This document shows positions 41,601 through 50,238 of a DNA stretch of 64,000 nucleotides, piece after piece. Numbering within the stretch: position 1 is the first letter of the stretch; each line of letters opens with the position of its first letter. Below the pieces are notes generated by a model. That model worked only from the letters and a program-made list of their open reading frames with translations, did not search any database and had not been told where the DNA came from. The DNA lies in the NCBI GenBank assembly GCA_035998445.1, contig DASYHQ010000018.1:248001-312000 (forward strand). The letters run 5' to 3'. The position numbers and the translations under genes were made by a program. This DNA comes from Tepidisphaeraceae bacterium (GTDB lineage: Bacteria > Planctomycetota > Phycisphaerae > Tepidisphaerales > Tepidisphaeraceae).

Positions 41601-42400
41601 ATGACCCGATCACCGGCAACGGCGCCGGCCCGGGCAGCCGTGGCAACTACGTGTTGTTCGCGTCGACGGATGCCGTCGTCACCGAACCCGCACCCGACCT
41701 GACCGCCGTCGTGGCGGCCCCGCGGCTGTTCACGACGCTGGTGCCGCTGGACCGTGGCGTGGTCGACGTGCGCGTCTCCAACGCCGGCGACCTGACGTTC
41801 CGCGCCGCGGTCGGCGTCGACGTTTACATGTCGACCGATCAAACGCTGGACGGCAACGACGTTCTCGTGGGCACAATGAAACCCCGTCGACTGGCGATGC
41901 GGCCCGACGCCACCAAACTGCTGCGCATCCGCATGACGGTGCCGGCCAACACCGGTGAGGGCACGTACTACCTGCTGGCCAACGTGGATCCGGCCAACAC
42001 CGTGGTCGAGAAGAGCGAGGCGAACAACGTCGCTGTGGATGCCACGCCGCGCGAATTGAAGTGGCAGTTCGGCAACGTCGGCGCCCGCCGCAATGTACGG
42101 CTGACGCTCTCGGACGGCGCCGACGTGCCGGTGACGTTCTACCTGCGTGGTCCCGGCACCGGACAGGTCACGCGCGACGTGAACGACGGCATCTTCGACC
42201 TCTCCTTCACCGGCACCACCACCCGCTCCAGCGGCAGCCTGCGGTCGCGCGGCGTCTCGGCGATCGACGACATCTCGATCGCCGGTGACTTCCGCACCTT
42301 CACCGCACGCACGGTCGACCTGCTCGGCGAGGTGATCACCACCGGCGTTCGCGGCAACTTCCGCTTCCGCAATGGCTTGGTGATCGACGTGGTCGAATAA
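38672..42400 (+). CDS. large secreted subtilisin-like serine protease (S8) with PPC and CARDB domains
   Basis: 1242 residues, GAGGA upstream. The N-terminus has VVELLEKRQLFSA, the planctomycete LEPR-type export motif. The S8 domain (about 40-390) shows Asp59 (VAVIDTG), His100 (GGHGTHVAG), Asn201 (AMGNG) and Ser297 (GTSMASP). About four pre-peptidase C-terminal-like repeats follow (about 415-1000), then a CARDB domain (about 1010-1115; VDVRVSNAGDLTFRAAVGVD) and a final beta domain with FDFSFTG-like strands. A secreted protease or cell-surface enzyme. A strong terminator follows. Confidence 0.93.
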   Translation: MPSPRSALLRRVTDRAVVELLEKRQLFSAAFDVVQLSTMRNDPVYAGVDGSGIGVAVIDTGTYAAHPDLRNNFKAYYDAVSNGPVLTNVDDAGVRDPGGHGTHVAGTAVSSNPEIGVAPAAGLIGIRGLTAEGEAYPRFDPVLQGLRWVLANHEQFNIKVVNMSLGVYSENINSELPASDESRVIDQLEAVGITVVSAMGNGYGGFVAPGSSTPGVYSTIQVANTWEDSGTANDRNVIGLDSSGKWGVIDNQPVADQLSASSQRSTLPNSVAAPGTTIYSTWNGDGGLMYNTIRGTSMASPLVAGAVALMQDAAMSFGGRYLAPADVLQIIRQTADAVVDQQTPGTSRIPLTRDANGQPVQAGPAEDIPETGNTYLRINVYKAMQRVRDLVTNGGTNPPQEPPPTDPGTRVDDTNHTTASAIALPSLDATSTYTATGNVGTDGQVNVGPNDIDLYKITLESPGVASFAFSGLEAGLDLYPRLFDAAGMELAFAGNTATSVTTQQLAAGTYYFGVSSETNTAYDINAGTGATNGASTGAFTFTVGLINDDPNGVFQGAVEVDLTNPDTIYPVNDLPASFFTGNIDSDPNPVDPAGDRIDIGATDVDMFRVIAPDSGTLTIDIDAIGSTAHSTDGVDSYVKVFRLLDDGTVELVTDNDDEGAGNTDSYLQLSLEEGQTYFVAVTTYGNRNFDPADPFNRTSEDNETGLYDMYLSFENGDVNGTLFGAVDLLEAQQNGVVLGQIGADFGAPLAGAATNGGYKDVDFFTYTAPTDGLLDVTATSDNMNPTVALWQLSDDGTDVVRVGGDASTGARVVMMVTAGQEIGISATGEGNGAFNWFAPASGTGGDTGTYELTAVLRDPSDVKTNDSVNGGTPEALPLNTPMTRNLGFDGPLANGEADVDLYQIVAGAAGNYTFIADTSAEHSADTVLRVFNSAGQEIAFNDNASATTNGSELTVTLAAGQTYYVGVSGAGASARSYDPITGNGAGPGSRGNYVLFASTDAVVTEPAPDLTAVVAAPRLFTTLVPLDRGVVDVRVSNAGDLTFRAAVGVDVYMSTDQTLDGNDVLVGTMKPRRLAMRPDATKLLRIRMTVPANTGEGTYYLLANVDPANTVVEKSEANNVAVDATPRELKWQFGNVGARRNVRLTLSDGADVPVTFYLRGPGTGQVTRDVNDGIFDLSFTGTTTRSSGSLRSRGVSAIDDISIAGDFRTFTARTVDLLGEVITTGVRGNFRFRNGLVIDVVE

Positions 42401-42431
42401 GCCGCTAGGCGCCGTTCAGTGTGAAAACAGG

Positions 42432-42471
42432 CAGGGCCGGACGAGCAATAGCTCGTCCGGCCCTGTTCGTT
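42432..42471 (+). terminator. strong rho-independent terminator
   Basis: CAGGGCCGGACGAGC (42432-42446) pairs perfectly with GCTCGTCCGGCCCTG (42451-42465) around AATA, then TTCGTT. It lies 31 bp after the subtilase stop. Confidence 0.85.
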
Positions 42472-42476
42472 CTGCC

Positions 42477-42611
42477 CGTAGCATGGGCGTCCCGCCCATG
42501 ACTATGGATTGAAATGGAAAGAAGATTTGTGGCAACCCGCTTCGACCGAGCCGCGGCCCAAAATTAAACTGCTGACCCTATTTCGGCCATGGGCGAGACG
42601 CCCATGCTACG
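42477..42611. repeat. inverted pair of palindromic interspersed repeats
   Basis: CGTAGCATGGGCG-TCCC-GCCCATG (42477-42500) and, inverted, CATGGGCG-AGA-CGCCCATGCTACG (42588-42611) are near-identical units, each with a GCATGGGCG/CGCCCATGC stem. They flank 87 bp of A/T-richer DNA. This looks like a short palindromic repeat family. Confidence 0.6.
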
Positions 42612-42632
42612 TGCAGCGGGGCCAGCATCTAC

Positions 42633-43070
42633 CTAGCGATCAGCGGGTTCAAAGCGGATGACATCCAGAACGTTCGGCCCATCATTCCGCAGTTCGATTG
42701 CCGCGGTGCTACGGACCGTGCGCATCGTTCCCCTATCGTCCTTGAATTGCATTTCGATGTTGCCCGCCCGATAGACGCGACCGGCCATGCCCGCTCCAAG
42801 CGGCACGACAGCTGTCCGCGAAGCGTCGGTTGACGATGTCGGGAGCGTCATCACCAGCGTTATGCTTAGCAAGCGACGATCCACCGGCTCAGTCGGCGAG
42901 GCCGGCGCGATGGCGCGCAGCGTCGTCGACTTCGTGCCTGCGGACAGGCCGCGGACCTGAACTTGGCCGTCGCCGACGTTCTCCTGCAATTCGGGCATCG
43001 CCGCATTGCCAGCATTTGATTGGCAACCGATCAACAGCACCGCCAGCATCATCGCGATCAACAAGCTCAT
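42633..43070 (-). CDS. lipoprotein of unknown function
   Basis: 145 residues. MSLLIAMMLAVLLIGCQSNA carries a lipoprotein signal with lipobox LLIGC (Cys16). The mature part is beta-rich (VQVRGLSAGTKSTTLRA, LLSITLVMTLPTSS, IEMQFKDDRGTMRTVRST). It probably anchors to the outer membrane. The ATG lies 3 bp from the ROK stop with AGGTGA in the ROK end, so they form an operon. Confidence 0.8.
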   Translation of the reverse strand: MSLLIAMMLAVLLIGCQSNAGNAAMPELQENVGDGQVQVRGLSAGTKSTTLRAIAPASPTEPVDRRLLSITLVMTLPTSSTDASRTAVVPLGAGMAGRVYRAGNIEMQFKDDRGTMRTVRSTAAIELRNDGPNVLDVIRFEPADR

Positions 43071-43073
43071 CGT

Positions 43074-44234
43074 TCACCTCGCTGCGTCCGCACGATCGTC
43101 GACCGGCGGCGCGATCAACCGATCGATCGCCACCATCGCGAGCCCCGCGAGCCGATGGCGGGGAACGGCCCGCACGTCGATCTCACCGAACCGCTCCCAC
43201 ATTGCGCCTGCCCGCACCGCCGATGCGATGCGTTCGACGGTGCCGGGCAGTTCGGTGACGCTGCCCGTCAACACGACGCGGTTCAAGCCCATCATGTTGA
43301 TCGCCCCCGCGATCACCAGGCCGGCGGCATCAAGGGACTCGCCCAGTGCGCTGCCGACGCCGTGTCGAGTTACGCGATCGACCGTGGCCTGCCACCCGCC
43401 GCTACCGTAGCCACGGCCACCGGTGACCACCATCGCCAGCGCATCACGCGACACCATCGTCTCCAGGCACCCGGTGCCACCGCAACCGCATTTCCGCACA
43501 TTTCCCGCGACCGGCGTGTGCCCCAGTTCGCTGGCCAGCGGTAGCGGTCCACGGTAGACGGTACCGCCGATCATCGCCGCGCCACCGACGCCAGTACCAA
43601 AGTCGACGTGCAGGAAGTTCGGCGACGCCGGATCGATGATGTGCTGCCCCATCGCCAGGCACGCGCACTCCTGCACCACGTGTACCGGCGCGTTCAGCGC
43701 ACGTCCCACTTCAGCCAGCAGGTCGACGCCTTCGATCCAGCGCAGGTTCGACGATAGCAGCGATCGACCCGCCGACTCGTCGACCACACCCGGAACGCTG
43801 ATTAAGACCGCCTCGGGCCGGCGCGGCAAGGCTGCGGCAGCCATGCGGCGCACGTTTCCCAGCCAGTCTTTGAAGTTGCCAGCGGTCGGTGTGATCTGTG
43901 ACCACACGTCGCTCAGCCGTGGCGCAACCGCAAGCGCCGCGACGCGCGTGTGCACGACGCCGAGATGAATCGCCAGGAAGCGTAGCCGCCCGCCGTCCAG
44001 GCGCAACATGTGGCTGGGCCGGCCGAGGCGCGGGGGTGGCGCGGGGTCGGCGATCGGTTCACCATGATCGGTGAGCACCCGGTCGGCGATCAGCTCGTCG
44101 ACGATCTTGCCGGCGGTGGGCTGGCTCAGGCCAGTCTGCTGCGCCAACTGGGAGCGCGACGCGGCTCCGGCGCGCAGCGTTGCCAGGACGATTCGCCGCC
44201 GATTCATTTGACGCAGGTCGTTCGGGGTCGCCAT
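43074..44234 (-). CDS. ROK-family transcriptional regulator / sugar kinase
   Basis: 386 residues from MATPNDLRQMNRR. Residues about 10-60 are a winged HTH (RRIVLATLRAGAASRSQLAQ, TGLSQPTAGKIVDELIADRV). The ROK part has the HTPVAGNVRKCGCGGTGCLE zinc-binding signature and FLHVDFGTGVGGAAMIGG. Such regulators sense sugars. It is divergent from the GalU gene, so it may control sugar-nucleotide supply. A start at 44315 would add 27 residues; the shorter form matches the family. Confidence 0.9.
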   Translation of the reverse strand: MATPNDLRQMNRRRIVLATLRAGAASRSQLAQQTGLSQPTAGKIVDELIADRVLTDHGEPIADPAPPPRLGRPSHMLRLDGGRLRFLAIHLGVVHTRVAALAVAPRLSDVWSQITPTAGNFKDWLGNVRRMAAAALPRRPEAVLISVPGVVDESAGRSLLSSNLRWIEGVDLLAEVGRALNAPVHVVQECACLAMGQHIIDPASPNFLHVDFGTGVGGAAMIGGTVYRGPLPLASELGHTPVAGNVRKCGCGGTGCLETMVSRDALAMVVTGGRGYGSGGWQATVDRVTRHGVGSALGESLDAAGLVIAGAINMMGLNRVVLTGSVTELPGTVERIASAVRAGAMWERFGEIDVRAVPRHRLAGLAMVAIDRLIAPPVDDRADAAR

Positions 44235-44296
44235 GATGTTCCGCAGGATGCGCGACGGGCCCGCGTCGCTGTCCGCTCGTACGCTAGCAGGGTAGG

Positions 44297-44326
44297 TTGA
44301 CAACCCAGCACGCACTTAATTAACAT
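44297..44326 (+). promoter_or_regulatory. candidate promoter of the galU-like gene
   Basis: TTGACA (44297-44302) is followed by 18 bp and TAACAT (44321-44326). It lies in the divergent gap with the ROK regulator, and the nearby TTAATTAA is an 8-bp palindrome that a regulator could use. Confidence 0.5.
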
Positions 44327-44353
44327 TGCTAAGTATCTATCTCAGGAGGCTCG

Positions 44354-45310
44354 GTGTCAAAGGTTCGCAAAGCCGTCATTACCGCCGCCGGTCGCGGCAC
44401 GCGCCAGTATCCCGCCAGCAGCGCGGTGCAGAAGGAAATGTTCCCGCTCGTCGATCGCGACGGTCTGACCAAGCCGGTCATCCAGATCATCGGTGAAGAG
44501 GCGATCGAAAGCGGCATCGAGGAGATCTGCATCATCACGGCGCCCGGTGAGGAACAGCAGTACCGCGATTACTTCCGCCGAATGAGCGACCAGGACGTGA
44601 GGTCGTTCCGCGGGAAGGACTGGGCCATCCTGGCCAGCGAGAAGCTCGGCGCGTTCGGCGAGCGCCTAAAATTCGCCGAGCAGCACACGCCCGACGGTTT
44701 CGGGCACGCCGTCTATCAAGCCAAGGAATTTGTCGGTGACGACCCGTTCCTGCTGCTGCTGGGCGACCACGTCTACATCAGCGAGGAACGCGTGCGTTGC
44801 GCGCAGCAGCTCATCCGCGTGTACGAACAATACATGCTGGACGCCGTGACCGGTGTGCAGCCGACGGTCGAGAAATTGCTGCACCTGTTTGGCGTCATCC
44901 AGGGCAACCCGATCGACCCGAGCAAAGGCCTGTACAAGGCCGGCCTGATCTACGAGAAGCCACCGATCGAAATGGCGCGCGAGCAAATGGTGACGCCTGG
45001 CCTGCCGGCGGGCAATTACCTCGCCCACTTCGGCATGTGGGTCTTCAACCCCGGCATTTTCGACTCGATCGAATATCTCATCAAAAACAACCTGCGCGAG
45101 AAGGGCGAGATCCAACTGACGGCCGCTCAGGAACATTTCCGCCAGCAGACCGACAAGTATTGGGTGGCCGTTACCAAGGGCCAACGCTACGACACCGGCA
45201 TTCCCTACGGCCTGATGGAAACCCAACTGGCGCTGGCCCTCAACGGCGTCCACCGCACGGACATCTGCGAAGCCATCGCGCGCATCCTGGCAATGCAGGT
45301 GAAGGATTAG
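44354..45310 (+). CDS. galU: UTP-glucose-1-phosphate uridylyltransferase
   Basis: 318 residues from GTG at 44354, GGAGG upstream. ITAAGRGTRQYPASSAVQKEMFP is the nucleotidyltransferase signature. LLLGDHVYI, GNYLAHFGMWVFN and KGQRYDTGIPYGLMETQLAL fit GalU. Makes UDP-glucose for polysaccharides. Divergent from the ROK regulator; the inositol-phosphatase-like gene follows 187 bp downstream with repeats between. Confidence 0.9.
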   Translation: MSKVRKAVITAAGRGTRQYPASSAVQKEMFPLVDRDGLTKPVIQIIGEEAIESGIEEICIITAPGEEQQYRDYFRRMSDQDVRSFRGKDWAILASEKLGAFGERLKFAEQHTPDGFGHAVYQAKEFVGDDPFLLLLGDHVYISEERVRCAQQLIRVYEQYMLDAVTGVQPTVEKLLHLFGVIQGNPIDPSKGLYKAGLIYEKPPIEMAREQMVTPGLPAGNYLAHFGMWVFNPGIFDSIEYLIKNNLREKGEIQLTAAQEHFRQQTDKYWVAVTKGQRYDTGIPYGLMETQLALALNGVHRTDICEAIARILAMQVKD

Positions 45311-45331
45311 CTCTACTTGCGCCGTCCGGTC

Positions 45332-45442
45332 CCCTCTCCCGGTACTCCGGGAGAGGGTGAGGGTGAGGGTGACTCGTGCTTACGAGAGCTGTCAGCAGTT
45401 CGCAATCACCTCAGCCAACCTCTCCCGGAGTACCGGGAGAGG
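45332..45442. repeat. two palindromic repeat units in inverted order
   Basis: CCCTCTCCCGG-TACT-CCGGGAGAGGG (45332-45357) and, at 45419-45442, CCTCTCCCGG-AGTA-CCGGGAGAGG, which is the reverse complement of the first. Three GGGTGA copies follow the first (45355-45372). Each forms a long hairpin and could stop transcription in both directions after galU; they look like members of an interspersed family. Confidence 0.65.
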
Positions 45443-45496
45443 AGCCGGAGCGAGCCCGTCGATTAACCGCCTGCCCTTCAGTACACTCCACGCCCC

Positions 45497-46531
45497 ATGA
45501 ACGTTCCCAATCCTGATGACGTTGTCGATCGACTGAGGGCCTTTCAGGCAGCCGTGCGCGACACGGTCCGTCGCTCGCATGCGCCGGCCGCCGGGGGTGG
45601 CGCGGGACCGCTGCACGCAGTTAGCCGGTCGTCGTCGGCCGACACCATTTACGCGATCGATACCGCGGTCGACCCGATCCTCGAGTCGTTCTGCGAAGAC
45701 TGGGGAAAAACGACACCACTTGTGCTGGTGGCTGAGGGTTTGGAAGGACCGGACGGGCACGAGGTGGACCAGCGCATCTTCCCCGCCGGCGCGACCGAGG
45801 CCGACGCGAAGATCCGCGTGATCGTCGACCCGATCGACGGCACGCGCGGCATTATGTACGACAAACGCCCCGCCTGGGCATTGGCAGGCGTGGCGCCGAA
45901 CAAGGGCCCGCAGACGCGGCTGCGCGACATCGAAGTGGCCGTGATGAGCGAACTGCCGACCAGCAAGATGGGCCACGCCGACGTGCTGTGGGCGATCAAG
46001 GGTCGTGGCGCGCACGGCCAGCGCGTCGACCTGCGCACTGGCGAAGCGTCGGCGCTAATGATCGCGCCATCGCGGGCCGACAAGATCGATCACGGCTTTG
46101 CGTCCGTCGCCAGCTTCTTCCCCGGCACCAAGGTATTGGCAGCCGAGCTGATGGAACACCTCGTGCGCAATCTCATCGGCGCCGCCGACGTGACCAAGGC
46201 AACCGTTTTCGATGATCAGTACATCAGCACAGGCGGGCAACTGTACGAGCTGATCATCGGTCACGACCGCTTCATCGCCGACCTGCGGCCGCTCTTCTAC
46301 AGACTTCAAGGCCAACCCGAAGGGCTCTGCTGTCATCCCTACGACTGCGCTACGTTGCTTGTGGCCGAAGAGGCCGGCGTTATCGTTACCGACGGGCTCG
46401 GCCGGCCCTTGGATGGCCCGCTCGACGTGACGACCGGCCTGTCGTTCGCGGCCTACGCAAACAAGGGGCTACAGAGCCGCATTGAACCTCTGGTGAACGC
46501 GTTCTTCAAAGTACGTGGGCTGTCGGTCTAA
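45497..46531 (+). CDS. inositol monophosphatase/FBPase-superfamily phosphatase
   Basis: 344 residues. RVIVDPIDGTRGIMYDKR is the family metal-binding DPIDGTxxxx motif. An acidic helix with DEVDQRIFP-like residues before and CHPYDCATLLVAEEAGVIVTDG after complete the fold; the late motif WDxAAG is here YDCATL. Longer than typical IMPase (about 260), with an N-terminal extension. Acts on a phosphorylated sugar or inositol; substrate not fixed by sequence. Confidence 0.85.
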   Translation: MNVPNPDDVVDRLRAFQAAVRDTVRRSHAPAAGGGAGPLHAVSRSSSADTIYAIDTAVDPILESFCEDWGKTTPLVLVAEGLEGPDGHEVDQRIFPAGATEADAKIRVIVDPIDGTRGIMYDKRPAWALAGVAPNKGPQTRLRDIEVAVMSELPTSKMGHADVLWAIKGRGAHGQRVDLRTGEASALMIAPSRADKIDHGFASVASFFPGTKVLAAELMEHLVRNLIGAADVTKATVFDDQYISTGGQLYELIIGHDRFIADLRPLFYRLQGQPEGLCCHPYDCATLLVAEEAGVIVTDGLGRPLDGPLDVTTGLSFAAYANKGLQSRIEPLVNAFFKVRGLSV

Positions 46532-46676
46532 TCCTGACCCCGCATGAGTCGCGCGGATGCCCTTACATAGCCGCCGGCTTGCCGGTGGTCTTTCTTCACC
46601 CGATGAGAAGAACACCGGAACGTAGGTGGTTATGTGGCACCTATGACCACAACGCACAACGCGCTAAGATTGTCCC

Positions 46677-47942
46677 GTGACCGACAACGCCACACCACCC
46701 CAGCAAGACATCGCGATTATCGGTGGTGGCGCCGCAGGCCTTACCGCGGCGATCTTCGCGGGTGAGACGGCTGCGCCGGGCAGCAGGATCGTCGTCTTCG
46801 ACGGCGCACGCGTCTTGGGGGCCAAGATCCTCGTTTCTGGCGGTGGCCGCTGCAACGTGACGCACGACGCGGTGAAGCCGGCCGATTTCAACGGCTCGCA
46901 GAACATCGTCCGCAACGTGCTGGCGGCGTTCGATGCCGATGCCACAGTGCGATGGTTCCGATCGCTCGGCGTCGAGCTCGTGCGGGAGCCGACCGGCAAG
47001 CTCTTCCCGGTCGCCAACTCTGCCAAGGCGGTCGTAAGTGCGCTGTTGCGCCGCTGCGCCGAACTGGACGCAACGCTGCAAACCAACAGCCGTGTGCGGC
47101 AGATCATCCCACCGGCCGCGGATGATCAACCCTTCACGATCGTTTACGACGATGGCGTAGCCCGCTTTGGGCGCGTGATCGTCTGCACCGGCGGCCGGTC
47201 ACTGCCACGCAGCGGCAGCGATGGCGCGGGATGGGAGATTCTGCGACAACTTGGCCACACCGTCACCCCCACCTACGCCGCCCTCGTGCCGCTCGTGCTG
47301 GCGCCGCAGATGTTTCACGCGGCGCTGTCGGGCATCGCGCAGGAAGTGGAGCTGTCGACGTTCGTCGGCGGCAAGCGCATCGACCATCGCAGCGGCAGCT
47401 TGCTCTGGACGCACTTCGGCATCAGCGGCCCCGTGGTGATGGACGCCAGCCGCCATTGGACGATCGCGCAAGAGAGCGGACAGGAGGCGGTCCTGCGATG
47501 CAACCTCCTGCCCGGCGAAACGTTCGATAGCACGGAGAAGTGGCTGGTCGAATCCACCGGCGATCGGCCTAAGGCGTTGGTGTTGAACCACCTGACCCAG
47601 CGCGTGCCCGAGCGCGTGGCCGCCAGCATTTTGCAGCACGTTTCGATCGACCCCGCGACCCCAGCTGGCCACGTTTCGCGCGATGCCCGGCGGGCGCTGG
47701 TTCACGCGCTCACGGGTCTCGTTCTACCCGTCGTTCAACAGCGCGGCTGGAACTACGCAGAAGTCACCGCCGGTGGCGTGCCGCTGAGTGAGATTGATTT
47801 TCGCACGATGCAGTCGCGCAAGGTGCCTCGCTTGTACCTCGCTGGCGAGGTGCTCGACTGCGATGGGCGCATCGGTGGGTTCAACTTCCAGTGGGCTTGG
47901 GCAACTGGCTATCTAGCAGGACGCGCCGCGGCGAAGCGCTGA
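46677..47942 (+). CDS. HI0933-family FAD-dependent oxidoreductase
   Basis: 421 residues from GTG. IAIIGGGAAGLTAAIFAGE is the FAD-binding N-terminus, GAKILVSGGGRCNVTH and GKLFPVANSAKAVV are family motifs, and the end GRIGGFNFQWAWATGYLAGR is typical. Family members are flavoproteins of unclear substrate. It lies 24 bp from the convergent gene at 47966. Confidence 0.9.
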   Translation: MTDNATPPQQDIAIIGGGAAGLTAAIFAGETAAPGSRIVVFDGARVLGAKILVSGGGRCNVTHDAVKPADFNGSQNIVRNVLAAFDADATVRWFRSLGVELVREPTGKLFPVANSAKAVVSALLRRCAELDATLQTNSRVRQIIPPAADDQPFTIVYDDGVARFGRVIVCTGGRSLPRSGSDGAGWEILRQLGHTVTPTYAALVPLVLAPQMFHAALSGIAQEVELSTFVGGKRIDHRSGSLLWTHFGISGPVVMDASRHWTIAQESGQEAVLRCNLLPGETFDSTEKWLVESTGDRPKALVLNHLTQRVPERVAASILQHVSIDPATPAGHVSRDARRALVHALTGLVLPVVQQRGWNYAEVTAGGVPLSEIDFRTMQSRKVPRLYLAGEVLDCDGRIGGFNFQWAWATGYLAGRAAAKR

Positions 47943-47965
47943 CCGCTTGGGGCGCGGTCCGCCTG

Positions 47966-48382
47966 CTACAACACCGCGTTGGACAAATGGAATCGCACCC
48001 CGGCTTGCTCCGCGGCCGCCAGATAAGTCTCGGCGGCCTTCAGGTCGCGCAAAATGGTGTTGGGTTGCTTGAAGTCGTTCAGGTTGGCCGTCACGTATTC
48101 GATGAGCGTGCGCACTGCCTTCAACCCCTCGGCAGCGTCGTACCATCGTTCGGCGGGCAGGCGCATCTTCGACACGTCGAACCCGTCGGCGGTCATCTGG
48201 GCGGCGAGCTTCTCGGTGCTTTCCGACAACAGTGAGGTGATCGGCGCCACGCTGCGCCGCCGGGCGGCGCTGTCGATGCGGTCCGACTCGCGCGCCAGCG
48301 CCTTGCCGGTCTTCGTCTTCGCGTAGGCCGCGGTTGCCTCGGGCAGGTCCTTCTCGAGCGTTACGATGATCGCCAGTGCCAT
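47966..48382 (-). CDS. hypothetical helical protein
   Basis: 138 residues. All helical in appearance: LAIIVTLEKDLPEATAAYAK, ALARESDRIDSAARRRSVAP, LKAVRTLIEYVTANLNDFKQ. No family recognised. It starts 28 bp after the SpoIIE-type gene on the same strand, so it may be cotranscribed. Confidence 0.65.
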   Translation of the reverse strand: MALAIIVTLEKDLPEATAAYAKTKTGKALARESDRIDSAARRRSVAPITSLLSESTEKLAAQMTADGFDVSKMRLPAERWYDAAEGLKAVRTLIEYVTANLNDFKQPNTILRDLKAAETYLAAAEQAGVRFHLSNAVL

Positions 48383-48409
48383 AGTTCGCCGGGTATACCA
48401 CGACCGCGA

Positions 48410-50179
48410 TCAGGCTTCCACGGCCCGCGCAACCCGCGTTCGCGCACGGCTCAGCTGAATCGCGACCAACGTGAGGTCGTCGTGCAGCGCCATCGGCCCG
48501 CGGAACTCGTTGACGAGTCGGATCGTCGCGTCCAGCAGGCCCTGCGACGATCCATAATGGCCGAACAGCGCCTTGCGCAAACCGTCGGCCCCCAGCCGAT
48601 CGCCGCTGGGCGCTTGGGCGTCGGGCAGCCCATCGGTGTAGAGCAATAGACCGGCCTCGGGCGGCAATGCGAATCGCTCGGTGGGATAGGCGATGTCCGC
48701 CTCAATCCCCATCACCAGTTCCGGTGTGATCGGCAGTTCGTCGTATGCGCCACCTTCGCAAATCAATGGTGGTGGATGGCCAGCGGTGGCGATGTCGATC
48801 ACGCCCTGCTCCAGGTCCAGCACGAGCAGCGTCATGGTGACGAACTGGCCGTTGAAGACCTGCACGCAGAGCTGCCGGTTGACCTCCTGCAGGCACTTGC
48901 CGGGCTCACCGACGCGCGGCATCGTGGTGCGCACGAGCAACTGCGTGGTCGCCATCAAAAACGCCGCCGCCATGCCGTGACCGGTGACGTCGCCGATCGC
49001 GATCACCGTTCGCCCGTCGGGCAGTTCGAACCAATTGTAGAAATCACCGCTGATGTGACTGGCGGGAATATTGAGCCCCGCCACATCAATCGATTTTGGC
49101 TTTTCGGTGGTATCGCGGTCCGGCAGCCATGCGAGTTGGATCTCGCGGGCCTGATCCAGTTCGCGCCGCAACATCGCGTGCTGCATTCGTTCGGTGCGCA
49201 CACGTTCGCGAATCATGACGATGGCAGTGCTCAGCAGCACGGCCGTCAGCCCGACGATCGCGATGCCCGCCCAGATGATCGCCCGGCGGAAGACGCTGAC
49301 GAGGTCGGTATCTACCGCGTCCATCGACGTCGCGATGTAGACCCACCACGTCTTGCCCGGCAACTTCACCGGTTCCGCACTAACGATCGCGGGCTGCAGG
49401 CGCACGCCCTGGAAGTCGATCCTGCGCTCAAACAGCAGCGTCGCCGACTCGCCGCGCGAGATGACCTGCTTTACCGATGCCTGCAGGGTTTCGTCCGGGA
49501 TGTTCAGCAGGTTCATGCCAACCATGGCGGTGTTGCTGGTGGCCATGGTGGCAAGCGCATCGTCGACGAGCGTCAGGCCCATCGTCGACTGTTTGTTCAC
49601 CTCCTGCATGAACTGCTGGTCGATGTGTGCCACCGGCACGGCGGCAACGAACACGCGGGCGTCGTCGGCACTGGGCACGCAAACGAGGTTCATGCCTTGG
49701 CCGTCAACCTGTTGATACTTGCTGACGGCGGTGGTGGTGATGCCGGTCAGCCAGGCCATCGTCTGCGCGACGATGGCCGCGGTCGGGGTGGCGTCATCGG
49801 TGGCGCCGATGTCGGTTGCCTGGCCAGCCGTCTTGTCGAACACGAAGACACGCGACGCGCGACCCTTCAACTGCTGCCACATCAGGTCCGCAAGTGGCGT
49901 TGGCGACGGCGCCTGGACTGACATTTCGGGCAGACTCGTGGCCTCGGCTTGGCGCAGCAGGTTGAGGTCGGTCGCGATGCCGTCGTAGAAGCTTTCGATG
50001 CCGCGCGCGGTCTGGTTTAGCAGCACCGTCTGCCGGGCCGCGGTGCGGTCGATCAGTTCCTTCCGCGTGCGGTCGTACACCTCGCGGGCCGCGAAGACGA
50101 CGAACGCGATAAGGACGGCAAACGCCAACAGATGGGCGAGCAAGATCCGGCGGGCATATCGCTTGGCGGCTTCATCCAT
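48410..50179 (-). CDS. membrane-bound SpoIIE-type PP2C serine phosphatase with sensor domain
   Basis: 589 residues. Transmembrane helices at about 12-32 and 290-315 bracket a Cache-like extracytoplasmic sensor. The C-terminal PP2C domain (about 350-575) has DFYNWFELPDGRTVIAIGDV, TGHGMAAAFLMATTQLLVR, LLYTDGLPDAQAP and HDDLTLVAI, including the metal-binding Asp residues. Such proteins dephosphorylate an anti-sigma factor antagonist. Linked by 59 bp to treY, which it follows; a stress-signalling role is consistent with trehalose. Confidence 0.9.
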   Translation of the reverse strand: MDEAAKRYARRILLAHLLAFAVLIAFVVFAAREVYDRTRKELIDRTAARQTVLLNQTARGIESFYDGIATDLNLLRQAEATSLPEMSVQAPSPTPLADLMWQQLKGRASRVFVFDKTAGQATDIGATDDATPTAAIVAQTMAWLTGITTTAVSKYQQVDGQGMNLVCVPSADDARVFVAAVPVAHIDQQFMQEVNKQSTMGLTLVDDALATMATSNTAMVGMNLLNIPDETLQASVKQVISRGESATLLFERRIDFQGVRLQPAIVSAEPVKLPGKTWWVYIATSMDAVDTDLVSVFRRAIIWAGIAIVGLTAVLLSTAIVMIRERVRTERMQHAMLRRELDQAREIQLAWLPDRDTTEKPKSIDVAGLNIPASHISGDFYNWFELPDGRTVIAIGDVTGHGMAAAFLMATTQLLVRTTMPRVGEPGKCLQEVNRQLCVQVFNGQFVTMTLLVLDLEQGVIDIATAGHPPPLICEGGAYDELPITPELVMGIEADIAYPTERFALPPEAGLLLYTDGLPDAQAPSGDRLGADGLRKALFGHYGSSQGLLDATIRLVNEFRGPMALHDDLTLVAIQLSRARTRVARAVEA

Positions 50180-50238
50180 GGGTTATCCGGCTGGTCGGAT
50201 GCCCATGCTAACGCCGCGATTGCTAAAGGTGAAATTAA

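Noticed and set aside
40601-41842. 413-codon minus-strand frame opposite the subtilase
   Set aside because: Antisense shadow of a repetitive GC-rich gene.
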